From NCBI RefSeq assembly GCF_000802305.1, contig NZ_JTDK01000003.1, positions 1-64,000 on the forward strand: DNA of 64,000 nucleotides, read 5' to 3'. This DNA comes from Microbacterium mangrovi. GTDB taxonomy: Bacteria > Actinomycetota > Actinomycetes > Actinomycetales > Microbacteriaceae. Under the pieces are notes generated by a model. That model was not told where the DNA came from and did not search any database. It saw nothing but the letters and a program-made list of their open reading frames with translations. This document shows positions 1 through 7,870 of this stretch, piece by piece (position 1 is the first letter of the stretch; each line of letters begins with the position of its first letter). A program made the translations under genes and the position numbers.

Positions 1-36
1 CGACCCGCACCCGGAAACAACGCCTCTTCTTCTTGA

Positions 37-77
37 AGTGCCAACTTCCGCCCCTTGATCCCACCGAAGTTGGCACT
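37..77. repeat. 12-bp inverted repeat upstream of the GNAT-AAA+ gene
   Basis: Perfect inverted repeat: AGTGCCAACTTC (37-48) and GAAGTTGGCACT (66-77) separated by 17 nt. It lies about 80 nt before the first gene. A second small hairpin, GATGCCGG/CCGGCATC, sits at 110-129. The long spacer fits either an operator for a dimeric regulator or a REP-like extragenic palindrome. It does not match the CIRCE heat-shock operator. Confidence 0.6.
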
Positions 78-155
78 CCAACGCGGCTGGGCCCGGTTGG
101 ATCGGATCAGATGCCGGCAGACCGGCATCCTGACCCCGACCCGGAGGAGCACCCC

Positions 156-1463
156 ATGGCCGGCTGGCGACTGCGCGAATTCCACAACGACGACCTCGAC
201 GGCATCCTGCACCTGTGGGAGGAGCTGCGCCGGGCGCAGGTCGAGCCGGTCTACGACCTCAGCGAGGTGATCGCCTCGTGCCAGAAGGACCACGCGATCG
301 TCGCGGTGCACGGCGACGAAGTGATCGGCGCCGTGGTCGGGCGCGCCGCGCACGACCAGGGCTGGATCGTGTTCCTCGCGACCGCGGAGCCGTGGCGGCG
401 TCAGGGGATCGGCACCGCCCTCCTGGCTGCGCTCGAGAAGAAGATGGCGCCGATCGGTCTCGTGAAGCTGTCGGTGCTGATGCCGGATGTCGACACCCGC
501 GTGCAGGCGTTCGCGCACCAGGGCTTCGAGCTGAAGCAGCAGCTGCGGTACTTCGAGCGGCGCATCCCGGTGCAGCGCACGGAGCTGAGCTCCTTCGCGG
601 AACTCGGCGCGCGCCTCCTGCCCCGTGACCTGTGGGAGAAGGTCGCCGGGATGCGGCGGGAGAAGGAGATCCTCGAGCAGCGCCTCGTGCTGCCGCTGGC
701 CGAACCCGACCTCGCCGACCGGTTCGGGGTGATGCCGCCGCGCGCGGTGGTGCTGTTCGGTCCGCCCGGGACCGGCAAGACCACGTTCGCGCGGGCCATC
801 GCGTCGCGGCTGGAGTGGTCGTTCGTGGAGGTGTTCCCGTCGCGCCTGGCCGCCGACCCGAAGGGCCTCGCGGGCGCGCTGCGCGAGACGTTCACGAAGA
901 TCGCCGAGCTCGAGCACGCGGTCGTCTTCATCGACGAGGTCGAGGAGATCGCCGCGCAGCGGTCGGGCGAACCGCCGTCGCCGCTGCAGGGCGTCACGAA
1001 CGAGCTGCTGAAGATCATCCCCGCGTTCCGCGAGCAGCCCGGGCGGTTGCTGGTGTGTGCGACGAACTTCATCCGGGCCCTGGACAGCGCGTTCCTGCGC
1101 CACGGGCGGTTCGACTACGTCATCCCGATCGGCCTGCCCGACAAGGAGGCGCGCGGCGCGATCTGGCAGCGCTACATCCCCGAACAGGTCGCGGACCGCG
1201 TCGACCTGCCGCTGCTGGTCGAGCGGACGGCCGGGTTCTCGCCGGCCGACATCGAGTTCGCGGCGCGCAGCGCCTCCCAGCGCGCCTTCGAGGCGGCGGT
1301 GGAGCGCGGGGCGGACCCGTCCGGTGAGGATGCCCCGGGCGCCGAGCCGCAGGGCCCGTCGACCCAGGACTACCTCGACGCGATCGCCGGCACCCGCACG
1401 ACGGTGTCACCGGAGGTCAGCGCCGCCTTCCTCGAGGACATCGAGCAGGTCGCCCGCACCTGA
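156..1463 (+). CDS. GNAT acetyltransferase-AAA+ ATPase fusion protein
   Basis: A 435-residue protein joining two domains. Residues 1 to about 140 form a GNAT N-acetyltransferase fold with the acetyl-CoA loop RRQGIGT at 81-87. The second half is an AAA+ ATPase with Walker A GPPGTGKTT at 202-210, Walker B VVFIDE at 256-261 and an arginine-finger-like RHGRFD further on, resembling the FtsH/Cdc48 group. The ATG at 156 is chosen because GGAGGAG lies at 142-148; an in-frame extension to 33 has no such site. The substrate of either domain is unknown. A role in energy-dependent protein handling linked to acetylation is only inference. Confidence 0.8.
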   Translation: MAGWRLREFHNDDLDGILHLWEELRRAQVEPVYDLSEVIASCQKDHAIVAVHGDEVIGAVVGRAAHDQGWIVFLATAEPWRRQGIGTALLAALEKKMAPIGLVKLSVLMPDVDTRVQAFAHQGFELKQQLRYFERRIPVQRTELSSFAELGARLLPRDLWEKVAGMRREKEILEQRLVLPLAEPDLADRFGVMPPRAVVLFGPPGTGKTTFARAIASRLEWSFVEVFPSRLAADPKGLAGALRETFTKIAELEHAVVFIDEVEEIAAQRSGEPPSPLQGVTNELLKIIPAFREQPGRLLVCATNFIRALDSAFLRHGRFDYVIPIGLPDKEARGAIWQRYIPEQVADRVDLPLLVERTAGFSPADIEFAARSASQRAFEAAVERGADPSGEDAPGAEPQGPSTQDYLDAIAGTRTTVSPEVSAAFLEDIEQVART

Positions 1464-1470
1464 CCGCCGC

Positions 1471-1506
1471 CTCGGCCTCGGCCTCGGCCTCGCCCTCGGC
1501 CTCGGC
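1471..1506 (+). repeat. CTCGGC hexanucleotide repeat
   Basis: Six head-to-tail CTCGGC units, the fourth being CTCGCC, directly after the stop codon of the GNAT-AAA+ gene. It is a candidate variable-number repeat. Confidence 0.7.
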
Positions 1507-1550
1507 ACCGGCCGCGGCTCCGCCGCGTCGCGTCGCCGCCGCCCTTGGTG

Positions 1551-1690
1551 TTCGACTGTCCTGGATTGCGCTGAGACGTGTAATCCGGGACAGCGGAGCG
1601 CGCCTTGGTGCGCGGCGGCGAGGGTTCGACTGTCCTGGATTGCGCTGGGACGTGTAATCCAGGACAGCGGAACGCGCCTTGGTGCGCGGG
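1551..1690. repeat. Two tandem copies of a 74-bp REP-like palindromic unit
   Basis: Copy 1 starts at 1551 and copy 2 at 1625, nearly identical over about 65 bp. Each contains a hairpin with 11-bp arms, TGTCCTGGATT and AATCCAGGACA (1631-1641 and 1656-1666 in copy 2; one G-U change in copy 1). Each is followed by a CGCGC...GCGCG hairpin. The core CCTTGGTG occurs three times (1543, 1603, 1677). This fills most of the 262-bp gap 1464-1725. It may act as a terminator or be a mobile extragenic palindrome; no transposase is present. Confidence 0.75.
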
Positions 1691-1725
1691 CGCGAACGCA
1701 TCGACGCGCCTGAAAGAATCGGGGT

Positions 1726-2469
1726 ATGACGACGCTGATCGACGGAACGTACAACTCGCGCGACGTGGCGGGCATCGCCCTGGCATCCGGCGGCGCCGTC
1801 GCACCCGGCGTGCTGTACCGCTCCGACGCGCTGATGTCGGTCACGGATGCCGGCGAGGCGACGATCGCGGCGAGCCCGATCGGCACGGTCGTCGACTTCC
1901 GCTCCGAGACCGAGGTCGCCGCGGCACCCGACCGGTTGCCGGCGGGCATCAGCCGGGTCGCGTTTCCGATGCTCGACGGGGCAGTGCGGCAGAGCGAAGG
2001 CGAGTACGAGGTGCCGCAGGTGCCGCAGCTGACCGATGTCTACGCGCATCTCCTCGACCAGCACGGAGCCGACTTCGCCGCCGTCGCCCGGCTCGTCGCG
2101 CAGCCCGCCGATCCGGCGCGCCCGGCCGTTCTCGTGCACTGCACCGCCGGCAAGGACCGCACCGGGGTCGCGGTCGCGCTCCTGCTGGATGCCGCCGGGG
2201 CATCCCGCGACGCGATCATCGACGACTACCTCCGCACCGAGCAGAACCTGTCGGGGGAGTGGGCCGAATCCATGCGCGCGCGCATCGTGGCCGCCGGGAT
2301 CTCCGTCGGGCCCGAGATCGAGGAGTTGCTCGCCCGCACGCCGCGGCCCGCCCTGGAGTCGGTGTTCGCCCGCCTCGACGCCGACGGCGGCACGGCTGAA
2401 TACCTCCTGCGACACGGCCTGTCGGCAGCCGATCTCGCGGCCCTCCGCGCACGCCTGCGGGGCGCGTGA
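1726..2469 (+). CDS. Tyrosine/serine protein phosphatase (Y_phosphatase3 family)
   Basis: A 247-residue phosphatase with the signature HCTAGKDRTGV. His138 precedes the nucleophile Cys139, and Arg145 closes the CX5R loop. The N-terminal half carries the 'RDVAG...LYRSD' features typical of the family. There is no signal peptide, so it acts in the cytoplasm. Members remove phosphate from phosphotyrosine or phosphoserine, and some act on phosphoinositides. The ATG at 1726 has only a weak purine stretch before it, and an AAGAAT box six bases upstream might give a leaderless transcript. No partner gene is adjacent. Wzc-like kinases in the window are conceivable substrates, but this is speculative. 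Confidence 0.85.
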   Translation: MTTLIDGTYNSRDVAGIALASGGAVAPGVLYRSDALMSVTDAGEATIAASPIGTVVDFRSETEVAAAPDRLPAGISRVAFPMLDGAVRQSEGEYEVPQVPQLTDVYAHLLDQHGADFAAVARLVAQPADPARPAVLVHCTAGKDRTGVAVALLLDAAGASRDAIIDDYLRTEQNLSGEWAESMRARIVAAGISVGPEIEELLARTPRPALESVFARLDADGGTAEYLLRHGLSAADLAALRARLRGA

Positions 2470-2500
2470 CGCTGCCGGCGCGGGCGCGACACGCCCGAGG

Positions 2501-2529
2501 TTGCCGGTTGCTGATCTAACACGTACACT
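2501..2529 (+). promoter_or_regulatory. Promoter of the infA ribosomal operon
   Basis: TTGCCG (2501-2506), a 17-bp spacer and TACACT (2524-2529) make a good sigma-70-type promoter for infA. The 10-mer TTTGGTGCCT starts five bases after the -10 box, at the expected start of transcription. The same arrangement occurs before rplM. Confidence 0.75.
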
Positions 2530-2622
2530 GGATGTTTGGTGCCTTGCGCCTTCATCGGCGTGTCGCCGCACCATCATCCCATCCACCGCAGACCGGCCGG
2601 TCTGCCAGGCGTTAGCGAGGCT

Positions 2623-2844
2623 ATGGCCAAGAAAGACGGTGTCATCGAGATCGAGGGCACGGTGTCCGAGGCGCTGCCGAACGCGATGTTCCGCGTCGAG
2701 CTCAGCAACGGACACAAAGTGCTCGCCACCATCTCGGGCAAGATGCGGCAGAACTACATCCGCATCATCCCGGAAGACCGCGTCGTCGTGGAGCTCAGCC
2801 CCTACGACCTCACCCGTGGTCGCATCGTCTACCGCTACCGCTAG
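2623..2844 (+). CDS. infA: Translation initiation factor IF-1
   Basis: A 73-residue protein beginning [12 protein letters not shown], the normal length and sequence for bacterial IF-1. It is a single OB fold that binds the ribosomal A site of the 30S subunit during initiation. The ATG at 2623 is preferred over in-frame upstream codons because homologues start MAKK and a GCGAGG stretch precedes it. It opens the operon with rpmJ, rpsM, rpsK, rpoA and rplQ. The leader of about 90 nt begins just after the promoter at 2501-2529. Confidence 0.97.
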   Translation: MAKKDGVIEIEGTVSEALPNAMFRVELSNGHKVLATISGKMRQNYIRIIPEDRVVVELSPYDLTRGRIVYRYR

Positions 2845-2915
2845 ACCGGTCGAGAAGTAACACCCCGGGCATTCGTGTGCCCGCACGGTGAAGACAGCGA
2901 AAAGGAAATACCGAC

Positions 2916-3032
2916 ATGAAGGTCAACCCCTCGGTCAAGCCCATCTGCGATCACTGCAAGGTGATCCGCCGCCACGGGCGCGTCATGGTCATCTGCAAGT
3001 CCAACCCGCGCCACAAGCAGCGCCAGGGTTGA
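2916..3032 (+). CDS. rpmJ: 50S ribosomal protein L36 (bL36)
   Basis: A 38-residue gene between infA and rpsM. The protein starts [15 protein letters not shown] and ends KQRQG. It keeps the zinc-binding ligands Cys11, Cys14, Cys27 and His33, so it is the zinc-containing form. The ribosome-binding site AAGGAA is at 2902-2907. L36 is a small component of the large ribosomal subunit. The frame is clear, although a longer unrelated reading frame overlaps it. Confidence 0.97.
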   Translation: MKVNPSVKPICDHCKVIRRHGRVMVICKSNPRHKQRQG

Positions 3033-3087
3033 GACGGGGCGGATCAATGCGAGCGAAGCCCGCGTTGATGCGCCGCATCTCAAGGTC

Positions 3088-3198
3088 GAGCGAGCGAAGC
3101 GAGTCGAACCCTCGGCTCCCCGGCTCGCGAAACCCGGATCGCAGAACACACAACTGAATATCGCGAGCTCAGTGCGTTTCGTCTCGCTTCGCTCGCTC
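3088..3198. repeat. 16-bp inverted repeat (REP-like) between rpmJ and rpsM
   Basis: GAGCGAGCGAAGCGAG (3088-3103) is perfectly complementary to CTCGCTTCGCTCGCTC (3183-3198), with 79 bp between the arms. Such GAGCGAAGCGAG palindromes are common extragenic repeats in actinobacteria. It lies inside an operon, so it may modulate readthrough or mRNA stability. Confidence 0.65.
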
Positions 3199-3228
3199 AA
3201 CGACCGGTGACGGTCGACATCCAAATAC

Positions 3229-3287
3229 GCAGGATCAGAACCCGCAAGGGGGACACCTCGGGGCGGAGGCCCGGGCACCGATCCTGC
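3229..3287 (+). promoter_or_regulatory. Candidate structured mRNA leader of rpsM
   Basis: GCAGGATC (3229-3236) pairs with GATCCTGC (3280-3287) and encloses smaller stems, including CCC-GCAA-GGG at 3241-3250 and CCTC...GAGG further on. The element ends about 33 nt before the rpsM start. Ribosomal protein operons are often autoregulated through such leaders, for example S4 on the E. coli alpha operon. No known class is recognised here. Confidence 0.4.
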
Positions 3288-3320
3288 TTCACACCTCCAC
3301 GACACTCCTAGGAGAGCCGC

Positions 3321-3695
3321 ATGGCACGTCTCGCCGGCGTCGACATCCCGCGCGATAAGCGCGTGGTGATCGCCCTGACTTACATCTACGGCATCGGCCG
3401 TACCCGCTCGAACGAGATCCTCGCTGCGACCGAGATCGACGAGAGCATCCGCGTGAAGGACCTCACCGACGACCAGCTGGTCGCCCTTCGCGACTACATC
3501 GAGGGCAACTACAAGGTGGAGGGTGACCTGCGCCGCGAGGTGACCGCCGACATCCGCCGCAAGGTCGAGATCGGCTCCTACGAGGGCCTGCGCCACCGCC
3601 GCGGCCTGCCCGTGCGGGGTCAGCGCACCAAGACCAACGCGCGTACGCGCAAGGGTCCCAAGCGCACCGTCGCCGGCAAGAAGAAGGCGCGCTAA
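3321..3695 (+). CDS. rpsM: 30S ribosomal protein S13 (uS13)
   Basis: A 124-residue S13, starting [16 protein letters not shown] and ending in the usual basic tail (residues about 105-124, rich in Lys and Arg). S13 sits in the head of the 30S subunit and contacts the P-site tRNA and 50S bridge elements. A strong AGGAG (about 3310-3315) precedes the ATG. It is separated from rpmJ by 288 bp that hold an inverted repeat and a structured leader, so it may have its own control, but it belongs to the same block. Confidence 0.97.
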   Translation: MARLAGVDIPRDKRVVIALTYIYGIGRTRSNEILAATEIDESIRVKDLTDDQLVALRDYIEGNYKVEGDLRREVTADIRRKVEIGSYEGLRHRRGLPVRGQRTKTNARTRKGPKRTVAGKKKAR

Positions 3696-3729
3696 GGCGC
3701 ACCCCCAAGGGTTTTAGGAGAAAGCACAC

Positions 3730-4128
3730 ATGGCACAGGCCAAGTCCGCCGCGCGCAAGCCGCGCCGCAAGGAGAAGAAGAACATCGCCGTGGGTCACGC
3801 CCACATCAAGTCGACGTTCAACAACACGATCGTCTCGATCACCGACCCGTCCGGCGCCGTCATCAGCTGGGCCTCCTCGGGTGGCGTGGGCTTCAAGGGC
3901 TCGCGCAAGTCGACCCCGTACGCGGCCGGCATGGCCGCCGAGTCGGCCGCCCGCCAGGCCGCCGAGCACGGTGTCAAGAAGGTCGACGTCTTCGTGAAGG
4001 GTCCGGGTTCGGGCCGCGAGACCGCGATCCGCTCGCTGACCGCCGCCGGTCTCGAGGTCGGTTCGATCCAGGACGTCACGCCGCAGGCACACAACGGCTG
4101 CCGTCCGCCGAAGCGCCGCCGCGTCTGA
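3730..4128 (+). CDS. rpsK: 30S ribosomal protein S11 (uS11)
   Basis: A 132-residue S11 with the conserved core [20 protein letters not shown] and the C-terminal [11 protein letters not shown]. It forms part of the 30S platform near the decoding region. It follows rpsM by 34 bp with TTTTAGGAG upstream of the ATG. rpsD, which lies between rpsK and rpoA in some actinobacteria, is absent here. Confidence 0.97.
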   Translation: MAQAKSAARKPRRKEKKNIAVGHAHIKSTFNNTIVSITDPSGAVISWASSGGVGFKGSRKSTPYAAGMAAESAARQAAEHGVKKVDVFVKGPGSGRETAIRSLTAAGLEVGSIQDVTPQAHNGCRPPKRRRV

Positions 4129-4139
4129 GATTCCCGGGG

Positions 4140-4166
4140 CCGGGATGCCGCTCGTCGGCATCCCGG
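4140..4166 (+). terminator. Hairpin after rpsK (attenuator or terminator)
   Basis: An 11-bp perfect stem, CCGGGATGCCG and CGGCATCCCGG, with a 5-nt loop, begins 11 nt after the rpsK stop. No T-run follows, as is common in actinobacteria. It sits before rpoA, so it may attenuate or process the operon transcript rather than end it. Confidence 0.5.
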
Positions 4167-4266
4167 CATCCGTGCGCATCACGGGTGCCCCGGCATCCGT
4201 CTCACAACTCAAAACTCATCCACCGCACGTGTCATATAGCGGGCACGTGACTGAAAGGAACACAGA

Positions 4267-5259
4267 GTGCTCATTGCACAGCGTCCCACGCTGACCGAGG
4301 AGAAGATCGGCGAGTTCCGCAGCCGTTTCGTCATCGAGCCGCTGGAGCCCGGCTTCGGCTACACGATCGGCAACGCCCTGCGTCGCAGCCTGCTCTCCTC
4401 GATCCCGGGTGCCGCCGTCACCAGCATCCGCATCGACGGCGTCCTCCACGAGTTCAGCACGATCCCCGGTGTCAAGGAGGATGTCACCGAGATCATCCTG
4501 AACATCAAGCAGCTGGTCGTCTCCAGCGAGCGCGACGAGCCCATCACGGCGTACCTGCGCAAGACCGGCGCCGGTGAGGTCACCGCCGCCGACATCTCCG
4601 CTCCGGCGGGTGTCGAGGTGCACAACCCCGAGCTGGTCATCGCGACCCTGAACGACACCGCGAAGTTCGAGCTCGAGCTGACCATCGAGCGCGGCCGCGG
4701 TTACGTGTCGGCCGTGCAGAACCGCAACGAGTACGCCGAGGCCGGCCAGATCCCGGTCGACTCGATCTACTCGCCGGTGCTCAAGGTCAGCTACCGCGTC
4801 GACGCGACCCGTGCCGGTGAGCGCACCGACTTCGACAAGCTCGTGCTGGATGTCGAGACCAAGCCGTCGATCGCCCCGCGCGACGCCGTCGCTTCGGCCG
4901 GCCGCACCCTGACCGAGCTGTTCGGCCTCGCCCGCGAACTGAACGTCGAGGCCGAGGGCATCGAGATCGGCCCGGCGCCGGTCGAGACCGTGCTGTCGAG
5001 CGAACTGTCGATGCCGATCGAGGACCTCGATCTGTCGGTGCGTTCGTACAACTGCCTCAAGCGCGAGGGCATCAACACCGTCGCCGAGCTCGTTGCGCTC
5101 TCCGAGACGCAGCTGATGAACATCCGCAACTTCGGTCAGAAGTCGGTCGACGAGGTGCGCGACAAGCTCATCTCGCTCGGTCTGTCGCTCAAGGATTCGG
5201 TGCCCGGCTTCGACGGCGCCCACTTCTACGGCGGCTACGACGACGACGAGACCGTCTGA
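4267..5259 (+). CDS. rpoA: DNA-directed RNA polymerase subunit alpha
   Basis: A 330-residue alpha subunit. The N-terminal domain (about 1-230), which dimerises and assembles beta and beta', includes [20 protein letters not shown]. The C-terminal domain (about 250-310) has the usual [13 protein letters not shown] and [13 protein letters not shown] elements that contact UP elements and activators. The start is GTG at 4267, with GAAAGGA at 4253-4259. It has an acidic C-terminal tail. It precedes rplQ by 28 bp. Confidence 0.97.
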   Translation: MLIAQRPTLTEEKIGEFRSRFVIEPLEPGFGYTIGNALRRSLLSSIPGAAVTSIRIDGVLHEFSTIPGVKEDVTEIILNIKQLVVSSERDEPITAYLRKTGAGEVTAADISAPAGVEVHNPELVIATLNDTAKFELELTIERGRGYVSAVQNRNEYAEAGQIPVDSIYSPVLKVSYRVDATRAGERTDFDKLVLDVETKPSIAPRDAVASAGRTLTELFGLARELNVEAEGIEIGPAPVETVLSSELSMPIEDLDLSVRSYNCLKREGINTVAELVALSETQLMNIRNFGQKSVDEVRDKLISLGLSLKDSVPGFDGAHFYGGYDDDETV

Positions 5260-5287
5260 CCTTCTTTTCACACTGGAGTAACTGAGA

Positions 5288-5920
5288 ATGCCCAAGCCCA
5301 CCAAGGGTCCCCGTCTCGGCGGCGGCCCGGCACACGAGCGTCTGCTGCTGGCGAACCTGGCCGCGTCGCTGTTCACCCACAAGTCGATCAAGACGACCGA
5401 GGCCAAGGCCAAGCGCCTGCGCCCGCTCGCCGAGCGTCTGATCACCTTCGCGAAGCGCGGCGACCTGCACTCGCGTCGTCGCGTGCTGTCGGTCATCGGT
5501 GACAAGGAAGTCGTGCACATCCTGTTCACCGAGATCGCACCGCTCGTCGCCGACCGCCAGGGCGGCTACACGCGCATCGTCAAGGTCGGCAACCGCAAGG
5601 GCGACAACGCCCCGATGGCCGTGATCGAGCTCGTGCTCGAGCCGGTCCAGCCGAAGTCGAAGGCGACCAAGAAGGCCGCTGCCGCGGTCGTCGAGGCCGT
5701 CGAGGCCGAGGTCGTCGCGGAGACGGCCGATGAGGTCGCCGACGAGGCCGCCGTCGAGGCTGCCGAGGCTGCTGTGGTCGCTGCGGAGGCCGTCGAGGCC
5801 GCCGAGGAGGCTGCTGCGGAGGCCGAGGTCGCCGCTGAGGTCGCCGAGGCTGCCGACGAGGTCGCGGCTGACGCCGAGGCCGAGGCCGAGACCGCTGTGG
5901 CGGACGCCGACAAGGCCTGA
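5288..5920 (+). CDS. rplQ: 50S ribosomal protein L17 with long acidic Ala/Glu/Val-rich C-terminal extension
   Basis: Residues 1 to about 120 are a normal bL17, beginning [20 protein letters not shown]. Residues about 125-210 are an extension built from Ala, Val and Glu with repeats of the AAEAV/EVAEAA type, likely helical and strongly acidic. L17 lies near the exit of the ribosomal tunnel. Ala/Glu-rich tails are known in actinobacterial L17, but this one is long and DNA-repetitive, so its length could vary between strains. It is the last gene of the operon and is followed by a strong terminator. Confidence 0.95.
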   Translation: MPKPTKGPRLGGGPAHERLLLANLAASLFTHKSIKTTEAKAKRLRPLAERLITFAKRGDLHSRRRVLSVIGDKEVVHILFTEIAPLVADRQGGYTRIVKVGNRKGDNAPMAVIELVLEPVQPKSKATKKAAAAVVEAVEAEVVAETADEVADEAAVEAAEAAVVAAEAVEAAEEAAAEAEVAAEVAEAADEVAADAEAEAETAVADADKA

Positions 5921-5934
5921 GAGCCCGAACGCAC

Positions 5935-5971
5935 GCGAGGCCCGCATCCCTTTCCGGGATGCGGGCCTCGC
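5935..5971 (+). terminator. Terminator of the infA-rplQ operon
   Basis: A perfect 16-bp GC-rich stem (5935-5950 with 5956-5971) and a 5-nt loop TTTCC, starting 14 nt after the rplQ stop. There is no T-tract, but the stem is very strong. Confidence 0.85.
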
Positions 5972-6009
5972 TGCGTCCGGCGGGGTCTCGGACCCCGGCA
6001 TCCGGCCCG

Positions 6010-6015
6010 TAGGCT
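6010..6015 (+). promoter_or_regulatory. -10 box for a leaderless truA transcript
   Basis: TAGGCT is followed by exactly six bases and then the truA ATG, the spacing expected when transcription starts at the A of the start codon. No Shine-Dalgarno sequence is present. The -35 region is poor. Confidence 0.6.
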
Positions 6016-6021
6016 GGAACG

Positions 6022-6867
6022 ATGCGGATCCGCCTCGACATCGCCTACGACGGCACGCTGCTGCGGGGCTGGGCGCGCCAGCCCGGGCTCCGCACCGTGC
6101 AGGGCGAGCTCGAGACGGCGCTGCAGCGCGTGCTCGGGGGCGACCCGCGTCTGGTGGTCGCCGGGCGGACGGATGCCGGGGTGCATGCGACCGGTCAGGT
6201 CGCCCACCTCGACCTCGACGAGACCCAGGCGGCGCGGCTGTTGGGCACCACGCGCCGCACGGCGGTGGCGGACCCCGTCGGACAGCTCGCCCGCCGTCTG
6301 CGCGGCGCCCTCGGCGGCGAGTCGGATGTCACCGTCATCCGCTCCTCGACGGCGCCCGCCGGTTTCGACGCGCGCTTCTCGGCGGTGTGGCGGCGGTACG
6401 AGTACCGCGTGGCCGACGAGGTGGCCGGCTACGACCCGCTGCAGCGGCACCGCACGACGACGGTGCCCGCGGTGCTCGACGTGGAGCGGATGGATGCCGC
6501 CGCGCGATCCCTCACCGGCCTGCACGACTTCGCCGCCTACTGCAAGCCCCGCGACGAGGCGACGACGATCCGCACGCTCCTCGAGTTCGACTGGCAGCGC
6601 GACCGCGATCGGGTGCTGGTCGCGCACATCCGCGCCGACGCGTTCTGCCACTCGATGGTGCGCGCGCTCGTGGGCGCGTGCGTCGCCGTCGGGCAGGGCC
6701 GGCTCGAGGTCGAGGATGCCGCGCGACTGCGCGACGAGGGGCAGCGCACGAGCGCGTTCAAGGTGCTCGCGGCGCGGGGGCTCACCCTCACCGAGGTCGG
6801 GTATCCGGCCGATGAGCTGCTGGCATCCCGCGCCGAGCAGACGCGCGCCCGACGCACACCGGCCTAG
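6022..6867 (+). CDS. truA: tRNA pseudouridine(38-40) synthase TruA
   Basis: A 281-residue enzyme that converts uridines 38-40 in the tRNA anticodon arm to pseudouridine. The catalytic Asp51 lies in the family motif AGRTDAGVHATGQV. The conserved RRYEYRV and CHSMVR segments follow. It has no ribosome-binding site, and its ATG is placed six bases after TAGGCT, suggesting leaderless expression. In related genomes truA usually precedes rplM; here rplM lies 54 kb away. Confidence 0.95.
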   Translation: MRIRLDIAYDGTLLRGWARQPGLRTVQGELETALQRVLGGDPRLVVAGRTDAGVHATGQVAHLDLDETQAARLLGTTRRTAVADPVGQLARRLRGALGGESDVTVIRSSTAPAGFDARFSAVWRRYEYRVADEVAGYDPLQRHRTTTVPAVLDVERMDAAARSLTGLHDFAAYCKPRDEATTIRTLLEFDWQRDRDRVLVAHIRADAFCHSMVRALVGACVAVGQGRLEVEDAARLRDEGQRTSAFKVLAARGLTLTEVGYPADELLASRAEQTRARRTPA

Positions 6868-6951
6868 GCTGCACGGTTTGCGCGACGCCCGCCGGCATGA
6901 ACCGCAAGCATAGGTCGTCGCCGTAGGCTGGCCGCGGGAGGCGATTCATTC

Positions 6952-7641
6952 ATGAAGGTGATCTCGTACAACCTCAACAAGCACAAGGCGGCGGGCGAAC
7001 TGCGCGCCCTGGTCGACGGCCACGACGTGGACGTCCTCTGCCTGCAGGAGGTCGACACCAGCGCGATCCCGGCCGAGGTGGGTGGGCTCCGGCTGGCGGA
7101 TGCCACCCAGCGCAACCGGCTCGGCCTGGCGGTGTACTACCGGGAGTCCATGTACCGGCCGCTCGAGATCCACGCGATGAGTCTGAAGAAGTCGCTGCAC
7201 GACCGCGTGCTCAAGCCCGCCGAGGAGCGGATGCTGGGGGTGCGCCTGCTCGACATCGACTCCGGCAGCGAGCTGATCGTGGCCTCCTTCCATGCGGCGC
7301 CGCTCACCGCGCTGAACCGCCTGCGGCGGCACCAGATCCGCACTGCCCTGACCGAGCTGCAGACCCTCGGCGAGGGGCTGCCGCTGCTCATGGTGGGCGA
7401 CTACAACTACCCCGTCTTCAAGGAGAACCTGGGCCAGAAGGTGCGCGAACACGGATACCGCCTGACGCTCAGCGATCAGCGCACGTACACGCGGTACCGG
7501 TTCTTCCGCGGTCACTACGACTTCGCGACGTCCGTGGGCTTCGACATCGACCGCATCAAGACCCTGCCGCAGGGCCGCAGCGACCACCTGCCGATCCTCG
7601 TGCACGCCGAGGTCGTGGAATCGGCCCGGCGCGTCGCGTAG
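6952..7641 (+). CDS. Endonuclease/exonuclease/phosphatase family protein
   Basis: A 229-residue single-domain protein of the metal-dependent EEP superfamily (DNase I, AP endonuclease and sphingomyelinase relatives). The N-terminal YNLNKHK, the metal-ligand LQEVD, the central GDYNYP and the C-terminal SDHLPIL motifs are all present, so it should be active. It lacks a signal peptide. GGGAGG lies about 12 nt before the ATG, and TAGGCT at 6924-6929 is a candidate -10. The substrate (nucleic acid, phospholipid or phosphoester) cannot be told from sequence. Confidence 0.85.
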   Translation: MKVISYNLNKHKAAGELRALVDGHDVDVLCLQEVDTSAIPAEVGGLRLADATQRNRLGLAVYYRESMYRPLEIHAMSLKKSLHDRVLKPAEERMLGVRLLDIDSGSELIVASFHAAPLTALNRLRRHQIRTALTELQTLGEGLPLLMVGDYNYPVFKENLGQKVREHGYRLTLSDQRTYTRYRFFRGHYDFATSVGFDIDRIKTLPQGRSDHLPILVHAEVVESARRVA

Positions 7642-7647
7642 TAGTCT
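7642..7647 (+). promoter_or_regulatory. -10 box for the leaderless 55-aa membrane protein
   Basis: TAGTCT is followed by six bases and the ATG at 7654. It overlaps the end of the upstream gene. The same spacing recurs before several genes in this window. Confidence 0.55.
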
Positions 7648-7653
7648 TGAGCC

Positions 7654-7821
7654 ATGTTCATCGTCTGCCTCCTGCTCTTCGTGGCCGGTATCGCGTGCTT
7701 CGGTCTGGCCTTCTCCGTTCCGGGCCTGCAGGCGTTGATCTTCATCCTCGGCATCCTGCTCGTCGCCGTGGCCCTCGGCATCCCGATCCACTCGTCGCGC
7801 CGCAACAGCGCTTCGCGCTGA
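7654..7821 (+). CDS. Small hydrophobic membrane protein (55 aa)
   Basis: A 55-residue protein beginning MFIVCLLLFVAGIACFGLAF. It has two predicted membrane helices (about 2-21 and 26-46) joined by a short SVPG turn, and a basic tail SSRRNSASR. Support comes from a -10 box at the exact leaderless distance, normal high-GC third positions and a strong terminator directly after the stop. Its function is unknown. It sits between a nuclease-like gene and convergent lepB. Confidence 0.65.
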   Translation: MFIVCLLLFVAGIACFGLAFSVPGLQALIFILGILLVAVALGIPIHSSRRNSASR

Positions 7822-7831
7822 CCCACTCGTC

Positions 7832-7866
7832 ACGAACGCCGCATCCGATCCGGATGCGGCGTTCGT
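7832..7866. terminator. Bidirectional terminator between convergent genes
   Basis: A 16-bp perfect stem (7832-7847 with 7851-7866) and a 3-nt loop. It lies between the stop of the 55-aa gene (7821) and the stop of lepB (7871), so it can serve both strands. Confidence 0.85.
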
Positions 7867-7870
7867 CGTG

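Noticed and set aside
37..77. CIRCE (HrcA) operator
   Set aside because: CIRCE is TTAGCACTC-N9-GAGTGCTAA; here the arms and 17-nt spacer differ, and no chaperone gene follows.
1417..2886. 489-codon minus-strand frame across the repeats, phosphatase and infA
   Set aside because: It crosses unrelated genes and the palindromic repeats; its repeated peptide comes from the two 74-bp units.
2888..3157. 89-codon frame over rpmJ
   Set aside because: It is in a different frame from L36, whose zinc ligands and ribosome-binding site are unmistakable.
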